From Rutidosis leptorrhynchoides (Eukaryota > Streptophyta > Magnoliopsida > Asterales > Asteraceae), in NCBI RefSeq assembly GCF_046630445.1, contig NC_092335.1:37286001-37350000 (forward strand): 64,000 nt of DNA, read 5' to 3'. Shown here in pieces: positions 14,919-27,715 of the stretch (positions are counted from its first letter, which is position 1; every line of letters begins with the position of its first letter). The notes beneath the pieces are model-generated. The model saw only the letters and a list, made by a program, of their open reading frames with translations, had not been told where the DNA came from and ran no database searches. The translations under genes and the position numbers were made by a program.

Positions 14919-17900
14919 TGAAATGTCCCGTTCTTATTGATTAAAACGTTCCATATTAATTGATTTCGTTGCGAGGTTTTGACCTCTATATGAGACGTTT
15001 TTCAAAGACTGCATTCATTTTAAAACAAACCATAACCTTTATTTCATCAATAAAGGTTTAAAAAAGCTTTACGTAGATTATCAAATAATGATAATCTAAA
15101 ATATCCTGTTTACGCACGACCATTACATAATGGTTTACAATACAAATATGTTACAACAAAATAAGTTTCTTGAATGCAGTTTTTACACAATATCATACAA
15201 GCATGGACTCCAAATCTCGTCCTTATTTAAGTATGCGACAGCGGAAGCTCTTAATAATCACCTGAGAATAAACATGCTTAAAACGTCAACAAAAATGTTG
15301 GTGAGTTATAGGTTTAACCTATATATATCAAATCATAATAATAGACCACAAGATTTCATATTTCAATACACATCCCATACATAGAGATAAAAATCATTCA
15401 TATGGTGAACACCTGGTAACCGACATTAACAAGATGCATATATAAGAATATCCCCATCATTCCGGGACACCCTTCGGATATGATATAAATTTCGAAGTAC
15501 TAAAGCATCCGGTACTTTGGATGGGGTTTGTTAGGCCCAATAGATCTATCTTTAGGATTCGCGTCAATTAGGGTGTCTGTTCCCTAATTCTTAGATTACC
15601 AGACTTAATAAAAAGGGGCATATTCGGTTTCGATAATTCAACCATAGAATGTAGTTTCACGTACTTGTATCTATTTTGTAAATCATTTATAAAACCTGCA
15701 TGTATTCTCATCCCAAAAATATTAGATTTTAAAAGTGGGACTATAACTCACTTTCACATATTTTTACTTCGTCGGGAAGTAAGACTTGACCACTGGTTGA
15801 TTCACGAACCTATAACAATATATACATATATATCAAAGTATGTTCAAAATATATTTACAACACTTTTAATATATTTTGATGTTTTAAGTTTATTAAGTCA
15901 GCTGTCCTCGTTAGTAACCTACAACTAGTTGTCCACAGTTAGATGTACAGAAATAAATCGATAAATATTATTTTGAATCAATCCACGACCCAGTGTATAC
16001 GTATCTCAGTATTGATCACAACTCAAACTATATATATTTTGGAATCAACCTCAACCCTGTATAGCTAACTCCAACATTCACATATAGAGTGTCTATGGTT
16101 GTTCCGAAATATATATAGATGTGTCGACATGATAGGTCGAAACATTGTATACGTGTCTATGGTATCTCAAAATTACATAATATACAATACAAGTTGATTA
16201 AGTTATGATTGGAATAGATTTGTTACCAATTTTAACGTAGCTAAAATGAGAAAAATTATCCAATCTTGTTTTACCCATAACTTCTTCATTTTAAATCCGT
16301 TTTGAGTGAATCAAATTGCTATGGTTTCATATTGAACTCTATTTTATGAATCTAAACATAAAAAGTATAGGTTTATAGTCGGAAAAATAAGTTACAAGTC
16401 GTTTTTGTAAAGGTAGTCATTTCAGTCGAAAGAACGACGTCTAGATGACCATTTTAGAAAACATACTTCCACTTTGAGTTTAACCATAATTTTTGGATAT
16501 AGTTTCATGTTCATAATAAAAATCATTTTCTCAGAATAACAACTTTTAAATCAAAGTTTATCATAGTTTTTAATTAACTAACCCAAAACAGCCCGCGGTG
16601 TTACTACGACGGCGTAAATCCGGTTTTACGGTGTTTTTCGTGTCTCCAGGTTTTAAATCATTAAGTTAGCATATCATATAGATATAGAACATGTGTTTAG
16701 TTTATTTTAAAAGTCAAGTTAGAAGGATTAACTTTTGTTTGCGAACAAGTTTAGAATTAACTAAACTATGTTCTAGTGATTACAAGTTTAAACCTTCAAA
16801 TAAGATAGCTTTATATGTATGAATCGAATGATGTTATGAACATTATTACTACCTTAAGTTCCTTGGATAAACCTACTGGAAAATAGAAAAATGGATCTAG
16901 CTTCAACGGATCCTTGGATGGCTCGAAGTTCTTGAAGCAGAATCATGACACGAAAACAAGTTCAAGTAAGATCATCACTTGAAATAAGATTGTTATAGTT
17001 ATAGAAATTGAACCAAAATTTGAATATGATTATTACCTTGTATTAGAATGATAACCTACTTTAAGAAACAAAGATTTCTTGAGGTTGGATGATCACCTTA
17101 CAAGATTGGAAGTGAGCTAGCAAACTTGAAAGTATTCTTGATTTTATGTAACTAGAACTTGTAGAATATATGAAGAACACTTAGAACTTGAAGATAGAAC
17201 TTGAGAGAGATCAATTAGATGAAGAAAATTGAAGAATGAAAGTGTTTGTAGGTGTTTTTGGTCGTTGGTGTATGGATTAGATATAAAGGATATGTAATTT
17301 TGTTTTCATGTAAATAAGTCATGAATGATTACTCATATTTTTGTAATTTTATGAGATATTTCATGCTAGTTGCCAAATGATGGTTCCCACATGTGTTAGG
17401 TGAATCACATGGGCTGCTAAGAGCTGATCATTGGAGTGTATATACCAATAGTACATACATCTAAAAGCTGTGTATTGTACGAGTACGAATACGGGTGCAT
17501 ACGAGTAGAATTGTTGATGAAACTGAACGAGGATGTAATTTTAAGCATTTTTGTTAAGTATAAGTATTTTGATAAGTGTATTGAAGTCTTTCAAAAGTGC
17601 ATAAATACATATTAAAACACTACATGTATATACATTTTAACTGAGTCGTTAAGTCATCATTAGTCGTTACATGTAAGTGTTGTTTTGAAACCTTTAGGTT
17701 AACGATCTTGTTAAATGTTGTTAACCCAATGTTTATAATATCAAATGAGATTTTAAATTATTATATTATCATGATATTATCATGTATGAATATCTCTTAA
17801 TATGATATATATATACATTAAATGTCTTTACAACGATAATCGTTACATATATGTCTCGTTTTAAAATCATTAAGTTAGTAGTCTTGTTTTTACATATGTA

Positions 17901-18170
17901 GTTCATTGTTAATATACTTAATGATATGTTTACTTATCATAGTATCATGTTAATTATATATATATCCATATATATGTCATCATATAGTTTTTACAAGTTT
18001 TAACGTTCGTGAATCACCGGTCAACTTGGGTGGTCAATTGTCTATATGAAACATATTTCAATTAATCAAGTCTTAACAAGTTTGATTGCTTAACATGTTG
18101 GAAACATTTAATCATGTAAATATCAATCTCAATTAATATATATAAACATGGAAAAGTTCGGGTCACTACA
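14919..18170 (-). repeat. 5' LTR of Tekay copy B
   Basis: 3252-bp LTR, TGTAGTGACCC to GGGACATTTCA on the minus strand. U5-side hairpin GAGGT-CAAA-ACCTC at 14973-14986. It is closely similar to the solo LTR at 37530-40779. On the right it abuts a partial LTR of a related subfamily. Confidence 0.93.
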
Positions 18171-20350
18171 GATAATATACAGTACAAGTTGATTAAGTTA
18201 TGGTTGGAATAGATTTGTTACCAATTTTCACGTAGCTAAAATGAGAAAAATTATCCAATCTTGTTTTACCCATAACTTCTTCATTTTAAATCCGTTTTGA
18301 GTGAGTCAAATTGCTATGGTTTCATATTGAACTCTATTTTATGAATCTAAACAGAAAAAGTATAGATTGATAGTCGGAAAAATAAGTTACAAGTCGTTTT
18401 TATAAAGGTAGTCATTTCAGTCGAAAGAACGACGTCTAGATGACCATTTTAGAAAACATACTTCCACTTTGAGTTTAACCATAATTTTTGGATATAGTTT
18501 CATGTTCATAATAAAAATCATTTTTCCAGAATAACAACTTTTAAATCAAAGTTTATCATAGTTTTTAATTAACTAACCCAAAACAGCCCGCGGTGTTACT
18601 ACAACGGCATAAATCCGGTTTTACGGTGTTTTTCGTGTTTCCAGGTTTTAAATCATTAAGTTAGCATATCATATAGATATAGAAGATGTGTTTAGTTGAT
18701 TTTAAAAGTCAAGTTAGAAGGATTAACTTTTATTTGCGAACAAGTTTAGAATTAACTAAACTATGTTCTAGTGATTACAAGTTTAAACCTTCGAAAAAGA
18801 TAGCTTTATATGTATGAATCGAATGATGTTATGAACATCATTACTACCTCAAGTTCCTTGGATAAACCTACTGGAAATGAGAAAAATAGATCAAGCTTCA
18901 AAGGATCCTTGGATGGCTTGAAAGTTCTTGAAGCAGAATCATGACACGAAAACAATTTCAAGTAAGATTTCCACTCGAAATAAGATTGTTATAGTTATAG
19001 AAATTGAATTAAAGTTTGAATATGATTATTACCTTGTATTAGAAAGATACCCTACTGTAAGTAACAAAGGTTTCTTGATCTTGGATGATTACTTGGAATG
19101 GATTTGAAAACTTGGAAGTAAACTTGCAATCTTGGAAGTATTCTTGATTTTATGAAACTAGAACTTTTGGAATTTATGAAGAACACTTAGAACTTGAAGA
19201 TAGAACTTGAGAGAGATCAATTAGATGAAGAAAATTGAAGAATGAAAGTGTTTGTAGGTGTTTTTGGTCGTTGGTGTATGAATTAGATATAAAGGATATG
19301 TAATTTTGTTTTCATGTAAATAAGTCATGAATGATTACTTATATTTTTGTAATTTTATGAGATATTTCATGCTAGTTGCCAAATGATGGTTCCCACATGT
19401 GTTAGGTGACTCACATGGGCTGCTAAGATCTGATCATTGGAGTGTATATACCAATAGTACATACATCTAAAAGCTGTGTATTGTACGAGTACGAATACGG
19501 GTGCATACGAGTAGAATTGTTGATGAAACTGAACGAGGATGTAATTGTAAGCATTTTTGTTAAGTAGAAGTATTTTGATAAGTGTCTTGAAGTCTTTCAA
19601 AAGTGCATGAATACATATTAAAACACTACATGTATATACATTTTAACTGAGTCGTTAAGTCATCGTTAGTCGTTACATGTAAATGTTGTTTTGAAACCTT
19701 TATGTTAACGATCTTGTTGAATATTGTTAACCCATTGTTTATTATAACAAATTAGATGTTAAATTGTTATATTATCATGATATTATGATATATAATATAT
19801 CTTAGTATGATATATATACAGTTAAATGTCGTTACAACGATAATCGTTACATATATGTCTCGTTTCGAAATCATTAAGTTAGTAGTCTTATTTTTACATA
19901 TGTATTTCATTGTTAATACACTTAATAATATATTTACTTATCATTTAACATAATTAACCAAGTGTATCAATATCTTAATATGATTCATATGTACCTAGTA
20001 AGACGTTGTTATAACGATAATCGTTATATATATCGTTTTCGAGTTTCTTAAATTAATAGTCTCATTTTTATGTTTATAACTCATTATTAAAATACCTAAT
20101 GAGATACATACTTATAATAAAATCATGTTAACTATATATATAACCATATATATGTCATCGTATAGTTTTTACAAGTTTTAACGTTCGTGAATCACCGGTC
20201 AACTTGGGTGGTCAATTATCTATATGAAACCTATTTCAATTAATCAAGTCTTAACAAGTTTGATTGCTTAATATGTTGGAAACACTTAATCATGTAAATA
20301 ACAATTTCATTTAATATATATATAAACATGGAAAAGTTCGGGTCACTACA
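18171..20350 (-). repeat. Partial older Tekay LTR
   Basis: Homologous to the part of the full LTR that corresponds to 6303-8296. It ends with the normal terminus (GGGTCACTACA on the plus strand) at 20350 but starts abruptly against the neighbouring full LTR. It is about 186 bp longer than the matching part of the other copies, because a ~170-bp segment is present twice in diverged form (about 19790-19945 and 19960-20120). The simplest reading is that the A/B array inserted into an existing solo LTR, whose other part would lie left of the window. Confidence 0.8.
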
Positions 20351-22637
20351 TCAGCGGCGAGATTTTCTGCTCCCTTTTTGTCTCGGATTTCAATATCGAA
20401 CTCTTGTAAGAGTAAGATCCAATGGATTAATCGTGGTTTGGCATCTTGTTTTGAAAATAGGTATCTAAGAGCAGAATGATCAGTATAGACCACCGTTTTA
20501 GCTAGAACGAGATATGAACGAAATTTGTCAAAAGCAAAGACGATAGCAAGGAGTTCTTTTTTAGTAGTTGTGTAATTCGTTTGTGCTCCTTGTAACGTCT
20601 TACTAGCGTAATAGATAGGTTGAAATCGTTTTTCAATCCTTTGACCTAAAACGGCTCCCATTGCAAAATTACTTGCATCGCACATGAGTTTAAATGGTAG
20701 ATTCCAATTTGGAGTTATCATGATCGGCGCATTAGTGAGTTTTTCTTTAAGAATATTAAAAGATTTGATGCATTCATCTAAAAAGATGAATGGAGCATCT
20801 TTTTCAAGGAGTTTATTCATAGGAGTGGCAATTTTAGAAAAATCTTTTATGAAACGTCGGTAAAAACCGGCATGCCCTAGAAAACTCCTAACTCCTCTAA
20901 CATTGGTGGGATGTGAAAATTTAGCAATTACATCTACTTTAGCTCTATCCACTTCAATTCCTTCCTTTGAAATTTTATGACCAAGAACGATGCCTTCTTT
21001 AACCATGAAATGGCATTTCTCCCAATTAAGTACTAGATTTAATTTCTCGCATCTAATAAGCATTTGTTCAAGATTAACTAGACATGTTTCAAAAGTATCA
21101 CGTCATCCATGAAAACTTCCATGCATTCTTGTATCATGTCGTGAAAAATCGTCATCATGCACCTTTGAAAGGTTACAGGGGCGTTGCAAAGTCCAAATGG
21201 CATGCGTTTGTAAGCAAAAGTACCATAAGGGCACGTGAAGGTGGTTTTCTCTTGGTCCTCGGGTGCTATTGGAATTTGAAAGTATCTGGAGAAATCGTCA
21301 AGAAAACAATAGTAACTATTCCCAACTAACCTTTCCAACATTTGATTAATGAAATGTAAAGGAAAGTGATCTTTTTTGGTGGCGTCATTTAGTTTTCTAT
21401 AATCAATACAAACACGACATCCCATTACAGTCCTAGTAGGAATAAGCTCATCTTTTTCATTTGTGATGACAGTCATGCCACCCTTCTTAGATACACATTG
21501 AACTGGGCTTACCCATGGACTATCAGAGATTGGATAAATTAAACCTGCATCGAGCAGTTTAATAATTTCTTTCTTAACAACATCTTGCATATTTGGATTT
21601 AGTCTTCGTTGGTGTTGCACATAAGTTTTATGACCTTCTTCCATAAGGATTTTATGTGTGCAATACGAAGGACTTATTCCTTTAATGTCATGAATCTTCC
21701 ATGCAATAGCTGGTTTATGAGATTTTAGCACAGAAATGAGTTGAGATTTTTCATTTTCCGTAAGAGAAGACGATATTATTACAGGAAATTCAGATTCACC
21801 ATGTAAATAAGCGTATTCCAAATGGTTTGGAAGTGGCTTTAACTCCAATATCGGTGGTTCTTCTATCGATGATTTATATCGATATCTGTCTTCCTCTTTT
21901 AGCATTTGAAGTTCTTCTGTTGTTGGTTTGTATTCATTAGCCATGAGTGCGGCTAACATTTCAGCTTCGTCAATTGGTTCAGTTCCTTCTCCTAAAGAAC
22001 ATTCTCCCATTCCTTGTAATTCTGGAAATTCTTCTAACAATTCTGCATGTGAGTCTATAGTTTGAACATAATAACATGTATCATCTGCAGATTGCGGTTG
22101 TTGCATGGCTCTATCAACAGAAAAGGTAACACTCTCGTCCTCTATACTTAGGGTCAATTTCTTACCAAACATGTCTATTATTGCTTTAGCCGTGTTTAAG
22201 AATGGTCTTCCTAATATGAGAGGAACTCGAGAATCTTCTTCAATGTCCAGAATAACAAAGTATACTGAAAATACTAAAGTACCAACTTTAACTAGCATGT
22301 TCTCCATTATCCCTCTAGAATATTTTACTGATCGGTCAACTAGTTGTATGCTTATTCGTGTTGGTTTCAATTCTCCGAGATCTAGTTTATTGTATAGTGA
22401 ATACGGCATTAAATTTATACTAGCACCTAAGTCTGCCAATGCTTCTATTGAACTAAGACTACCCAGAAAACATGGAATTGTGAAACTTCCTGGATTAGAG
22501 AGTTTTTCTGGTAGCTTATTCAACAACACTGCAGAACAATTAGCATTCATTGTAACATCCGAGAGTTCTTTCATTTTCTTTCTATTTGTGATTAGATCTT
22601 TCAAGAATTTAGCATATCTTGGCATTCCTGAAATCAC
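20351..22637 (-). pseudogene. pol region of Athila element D
   Basis: Contains aspartic protease (ALADLGASINLMPYSLY, VPLILGRPFL), reverse transcriptase (CVDYRKLN-like block CIDYRKLNDATKKDHFPL, then FMDDV) and RNase H ([27 protein letters not shown]). Integrase is not in the window because the Tekay LTR interrupts the RNase H domain. Fossil with a few breaks. Confidence 0.85.
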
Positions 22638-22664
22638 ATCAATGAAAGGAAGATTGACATTTAT

Positions 22665-24538
22665 TTAATTAAACATATCCAAGAATTTGGATTGCTCGGC
22701 TTCAAGTCTTTCTTTTCTTATTTTACTCGGGTAAGAAAGTGGTGGTTGGTATGGTTTAACATAAGGCTTTGCCTTAACTGTGTTATCTTCATTAACCTTT
22801 TCAACTACCGGTTCTTTTTCCTTCTCTTGCTCAGATTGTGGTTCTTGTGTAGTAGGAATAGAGTCATCTGAATTTACAGGCATTTCAGGTGGTTTAAGTG
22901 TAATACCACTTCTTGTGGTAATGGCTTTAGCTGTTTCATTTCGGGGGTTAGCATTTGTATCGCTAGGTAGACTCCCCGGTTTTCTTTCACCTATTAACCT
23001 TGCTAGGTTGCTTACTTCTTGTTCTAGATTTTGGATTGAAGCTTGTTGATTTCTAAATGCTTGAGCATTTTGTTCATTAGTTTGCTTCTGAGATGTGAAA
23101 AATTGAGTTTGAGATTCAACTAGCTTCGACATCATATCTTCTAAATTTGGCTTTTTATCATCGGTTTGTGGTGGTTTATTTGAAAAAATAGGTCTTTGCT
23201 GGTTATAAGTATTATTGGATTCTTGTTGATTGCTAGGACCTTCTTGGCTGTTGTATGGAATATTTCGGTTATAATTCTGATTTTGATTGTAGTTTGGTCT
23301 TGGCGGTTGATAATTATTCTGATAATTATTTTCAGACCTTTGATTCATGTATGAAACATTCTCTCTTTGTTCCATTGTTTGTTCAATACTGAGACAATCT
23401 TTTGTCAAATGTGGTCCTCCACACTGCTCACAACTAATTCGTATTGCGTGAATATCTTTAGTCATCTTTTTCATTCGTCTCTCGAAAGCATCTAGCTTTG
23501 CAAAAATGGAATCAAAGTCATGGCTAGAATCGGCTCTAGCCGCTTTAGATGAACGGAAGATATCTTTTTCCTGATGCCACTCATGTGAGTGGGAGGCTAT
23601 GTTATCAATAATTTTGTGAGCTTCAGTAGCGGTTTTCTTCATAATGGAACCACCAGCTGCTGTGTCGATGTCTTTTCGTGTAGCAACATCGCATCCTTGG
23701 TAGAATATTTGCAATATTTGATAAGTGTCTAATTCATGTTAAGGACATCCTCTCAACAACTTTCCGAATCTTGTCCATGCCTCATATAATGTTTCATTTG
23801 GCTTTTGCGCGAACGTAACAATTTCTCCTTGAAGTCTCACGGCTTTAGATGCCGGAAAGAATTTTTTAAGAAATTTCTCAACTAAAACATCCCATGTGTC
23901 AATCGCCCATTCAGGTAATGATTCTAACCAATCTTTGGCTTCTCCCTTTAAATTTCAAGGAAATAACATGAGATAGATCTGTTCATCCTCAACTTCTCTG
24001 ATTTTAAATAAAGTACAGATACTATTAAAAGTTCGAAGATGTTCGTTTGATCTTCTTTTGACGTACCACTAAATTGGCATTGATTAGTTACCATGTGTAG
24101 GATTTGTCCTTTGATTTCATAATCTGGCGCATTAATGTCTGGTTGAATAATGGCATGACCTTGGCCTGTGCGTGTAGCTCTCATTCGATCTTCCATACTT
24201 AGAGGTTCCTGATTTTCCATGATTGAATTTGTTGAATCTGAATCACTCGAGGATTCTGATTTAATGGTTTCTTCCTCGACAATCTCTGGTTGAATGATTT
24301 GTGGTTCAGGAGGAATGATTAGTGGTTCAGGATCTCTGAATTGTCCTTGAATATCCTCCGGGTTCTCAATTGTGAAGTCGGGTTCAAAAATCGGATTATC
24401 GGAAATTTGAATTGGAGTACTTGGTCGACTTGATGATGATTCTAAAGAAAAATCAATGGCGACAATATTGGCTAGATGTCTTGATCGAGTTACAGGTGGT
24501 GAACGTATGAAAGGTGGTGAACGTTTTGCTCGGTGCAT
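22665..24538 (-). pseudogene. gag region of Athila element D
   Basis: Starts near MHRAKRSPPFIRSPPVTRSR (24538). It carries a Ser/Glu-rich N-terminus, a central gag portion, one zinc knuckle (CEQCGGPHLTKDC), a Gln/Asn-rich stretch with a coiled-coil-like segment (FTSQKQTNEQNAQAFRNQQ) and the Athila-style end ITTRSGITLKPPEMP. Fossil with several breaks. Confidence 0.8.
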
Positions 24539-25778
24539 TCACTGAATATCCTATTAGTTATAAAGATAAAAATTATTAAAGTTATCAAATTAATAGACTT
24601 TTCTGATTTTGCCCACGTTTCGAATAGCCAATAGATGCAGCAGGTAGCCAGGACCTTTTAAATCGGAAGCCCACAACTCGCCACTAACAAATCCAACTAT
24701 TACTACAAACCAGAAAATTTTGGATGTCTATCAATTTAACCACTTAAAATAATTTTTCGCCAAAATTTAAAGAAAATATAGAAAATTCCAGGTCCTAAAA
24801 ACTAGAGCGTAGAAATGAAAAAGAAAAAGCGCGTCGAGAAATAAGAGGTCGAAAAACAAACGACGAAAAACAAATAGTAGAAAAATAAAAATAAGAAAGT
24901 AAAGCGTCGAAACTTAAAAGTCTAAAAACTAAAAATTAAAACTTGCGTCTAGAAGTATTAAAGCTTAAAAGGAATTCTATATCCAAAAACGGCAATTACT
25001 TAAAAGGTACTGAAATTTATTAAATATTAAAGCGATAAGCGACGACGTAAAATTCTAAAGTGCCTAAATCTTAATCTAAAGAAAAATTACTTAAGGGATT
25101 TTACGGCAAAGCCTAAGAATCTAGAAATATAAAATAACTACGGCAAAAACTAAGTTTAAAACTAGTTACGAACGATAAATTACAAATTACGGATTAAACG
25201 TTAAAAATATACAATTATAAAAAGATATAAACTAAAATGATAAAAATAAAATTTATATAAATATTTTATTTTTATATTTTTATTTTATAAAAATATTAAT
25301 TTATATAGTTAATAATAATAAATAAACTTAATATTACAAGTTAAAACTAAAAACTAATTAAATTAAACCCTAATAATAGTAATTATTATAAAATCTAACC
25401 CTAATCCCGTAATTAATGCAGTACTAGGTTGAGCCTGTCAGAGCAGCTCCGTGACTGCGGTACCCTCTGCCAGAAAAGCTCCGCGACTGCGGAGAGATGG
25501 AGTCTCAGATGATTGCAGGCTCAAATTCGCAGGTTCAGTTTTTAATATATATTTATATATATTTTTTTATTTTTCATTTTCTGATTTTAATTTATAGAAA
25601 ATAAAACTTATATTTTAAAAACTTAAATTAGAAATAAATTTATAAACTAAATATTAAAAATATAACTTATATATATATATATATTATATATTTAAAAATT
25701 ATATATAAAAAATATATTTTTTTTACAAAAATAGATTAAAACTTAATAAAAATCTTTTTTTATATCGTTTTATGGCGT
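24539..25778 (-). other. Untranslated leader of Athila element D
   Basis: About 1.2 kb of AT-rich sequence between gag and the primer-binding site. No ORF of note. Two copies of a GC-rich motif CTCCGYGACTGCGG (25446 and about 25480) stand out, and both recur in the LTR. Long leaders are usual for Athila elements. Confidence 0.6.
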
Positions 25779-25799
25779 TCCCCGGCAGCGGCGCTAAAA
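25779..25799 (-). promoter_or_regulatory. Primer-binding site of Athila element D (degenerate)
   Basis: The minus strand reads TTTTAGCGCCGCTGCCGGGG followed by A. It resembles the classical Athila site TGGCGCCGTTGCCGGGGA (tRNA-Asp type) with a few changes. It lies next to the LTR end CACACATCA. Confidence 0.65.
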
Positions 25800-25804
25800 A
25801 TACT

Positions 25805-26057
25805 TGATGTGTGCAAGGTGTAGTACGAAATAGATATTATTTTATTACGAAATACTATTAAATACGATACAATTTTACACAAGTTACTTATTTATTTATA
25901 GAATGGATATACCTAAACCTTACTACAACACTTATAGGCAGTGTACCTAATCGTAGAGTAGTGTAGTTTTTAGTAGGTCTGGTTCATTCCACAGGGATCT
26001 GCTGAGCTTAACGCTATATTTTTATTAACTATATTTGTATAAATATATATATAAGTA

Positions 26058-26095
<38 letters not shown>

Positions 26096-27715
26096 AAATG
26101 GGGGTTTTACCGTTTAATGACCGGTTTGTCGCTTTTCCATCTTAAATCACAATTAAAACCTAATGTAAAATATTAAATATAACTTAATTTAAAGCGTAAA
26201 GTAAATGACGATAATTAAAAGTGCGATAAAATAAAAGTACGATAATTTAGAGTTCGATAAATAAAATGACAATAAATAAAATGACAGTAAATAAAAGTGC
26301 GATGAGATATAAAATAGGAGAATTATGCTTATTTAAACTTCCGTAATCATGATGTTTGACGTGTTGATTTTAATTTATTACCATGGGTTAATTGTCCTTT
26401 GTTCGGGATTATTTGATAAGTCCATCTGGTTTTGTCCATAATAGTCCATCGGTCATAATTATAAAGTGCGAGAGTCTTTGCCAAATTAACCTTATACTCG
26501 AAGTCAAATATTCCAACTAATTGGGGACTTAAACTGTAACAAGGTCTTAATACTTTGTTTAATGAATACACCAGGTTATCGACTGCGTGTATTCCAAGGT
26601 TTTAATACTTTGTTAACAATTACACCAATTACCCTTGAATGTAATCCACCCCTGTTTTAATGAGTCCAGTGACTATTAATCCATCCCCGTGTCCGGTCAA
26701 ATGAACAATTATTCGTATTTATAAATATCCCGCCCACCGTACCCAATTAAGCGTAAATGGTTATATATAGATACGTCAAATTGTAAATCTCTATATTAAA
26801 TTAACGAGATATCATTTAGTTAATATAAAGCCCATTAATAGCCCATAGTCCAATTTCCGCAAGTGTCGATCTTTTGTCCAAACCCCAATTATGGTCCAAA
26901 GCCTAATAACTCAGTCTTAATATTTAGTCCAACATCGCGATTACTTCGGCTTAAATAAACATAATAATAACTTAGCTACGAGACATTAATTTAAAAAGGT
27001 TGAACATAACTTACAATGAGTATTAATCGTGTAGTGTTACACGGACAGAGTTTCGACTTACAAACCTTAAAACATTCGCTAAAATAACCTTATTATTATT
27101 ATTAACTTAATATTAAAATTAAAATTATAAATATAAATATAGATTGAGAGATTGAAGTAGAAAAAGGTGTAAAGAAATCGGCAGAATGCGTGGCCTTTTA
27201 TAGGCCCACTCTGAACTGTAGAGCTCCGCGACTGCGGATGTTTTTCTCCTCACATCTCCGCGACTGCGGAACTTTGGATTCCAGCTCATCGAACATATCC
27301 AAAACGTGGGCTGCTGATAAATATAATATATAATATTATATATAATATTATATTCTTGTACATAGTTGACTTGTAATTTTACGTCCGTTGAGTCGCACGT
27401 TGATAGTTGGTTCATGTCTTGGTTCCGGATTTTCGAACGCCTTTTCGTACGATTTAATATCTTGTACTTTGCGTTTTGCGACTTGTACTCTTATAATTTT
27501 GAGACGTTTCTCATCAATAAATTGAACCACTTGGATTGTACTTTGTACTTTTTAGTTTTTTGGTCGTTTGCGTCTTCAAATCGTCGATTCTGTCTTTTAT
27601 CTTCACCTTTTATTATTTAAACGAATATCACTTAGAATTAGAACAATTGCAACTAAAAGCTTGTCTTTCTTGAAGGATAATGCTATGAAATATGTGTTCA
27701 TTTCTAGCATTATCA
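25805..27715 (-). repeat. 5' LTR of Athila element D
   Basis: 1911 bp. On the minus strand it begins TGATAATGCTAGAAATGA and ends CTTGCACACATCA. It includes an (ATT)n microsatellite near 26057-26094 and two GC-rich hairpin motifs CTCCGCGACTGCGG near 27221 and 27265. Its right end abuts coding sequence of another gypsy remnant, which it interrupted. Confidence 0.75.

Larger units (their letters stand above)
5046..18170 (-). mobile_element. Tekay-type Ty3/gypsy copy B (full length)
   Basis: Minus-strand element of ~13.1 kb. It has a 5' LTR (18170-14919), primer-binding site (14916-14905), ORF0, F-box ORF, conserved pre-gag block, gag-pol, polypurine tract (8310-8297) and 3' LTR (8296-5046). All expected parts are present in order, and about one break is visible in gag-pol. 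The two LTRs differ by roughly 1-3 % in the stretches compared by eye, which suggests an insertion within the last one or two million years. That date is loose because shared-LTR recombination may have paired LTRs of different origin. Confidence 0.92.
20351..27715 (-). mobile_element. Athila-type Ty3/gypsy element D
   Basis: Minus-strand element with 5' LTR (27715-25805), degenerate primer-binding site, long AT-rich leader, gag and pol. On its left it is interrupted by the Tekay LTR at 20350, within the RNase H part of pol, so the rest is outside the window. The Athila assignment rests on the protease (LADLGASINLMPYSLYNKL), the gag C-terminus (ITTRSGITLKPP) and the primer-site type. It is a fossil with several breaks, older than the Tekay insertions that interrupt it. 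Confidence 0.85.

Noticed and set aside
19367-19600. A 77-codon ORF repeated in two LTRs (also 39972-40205)
   Set aside because: Same reason: LTR sequence shared by descent, no protein features.
22105-22668. 187-codon plus-strand ORF opposite Athila pol
   Set aside because: Antisense shadow of the protease region, no recognisable domain.
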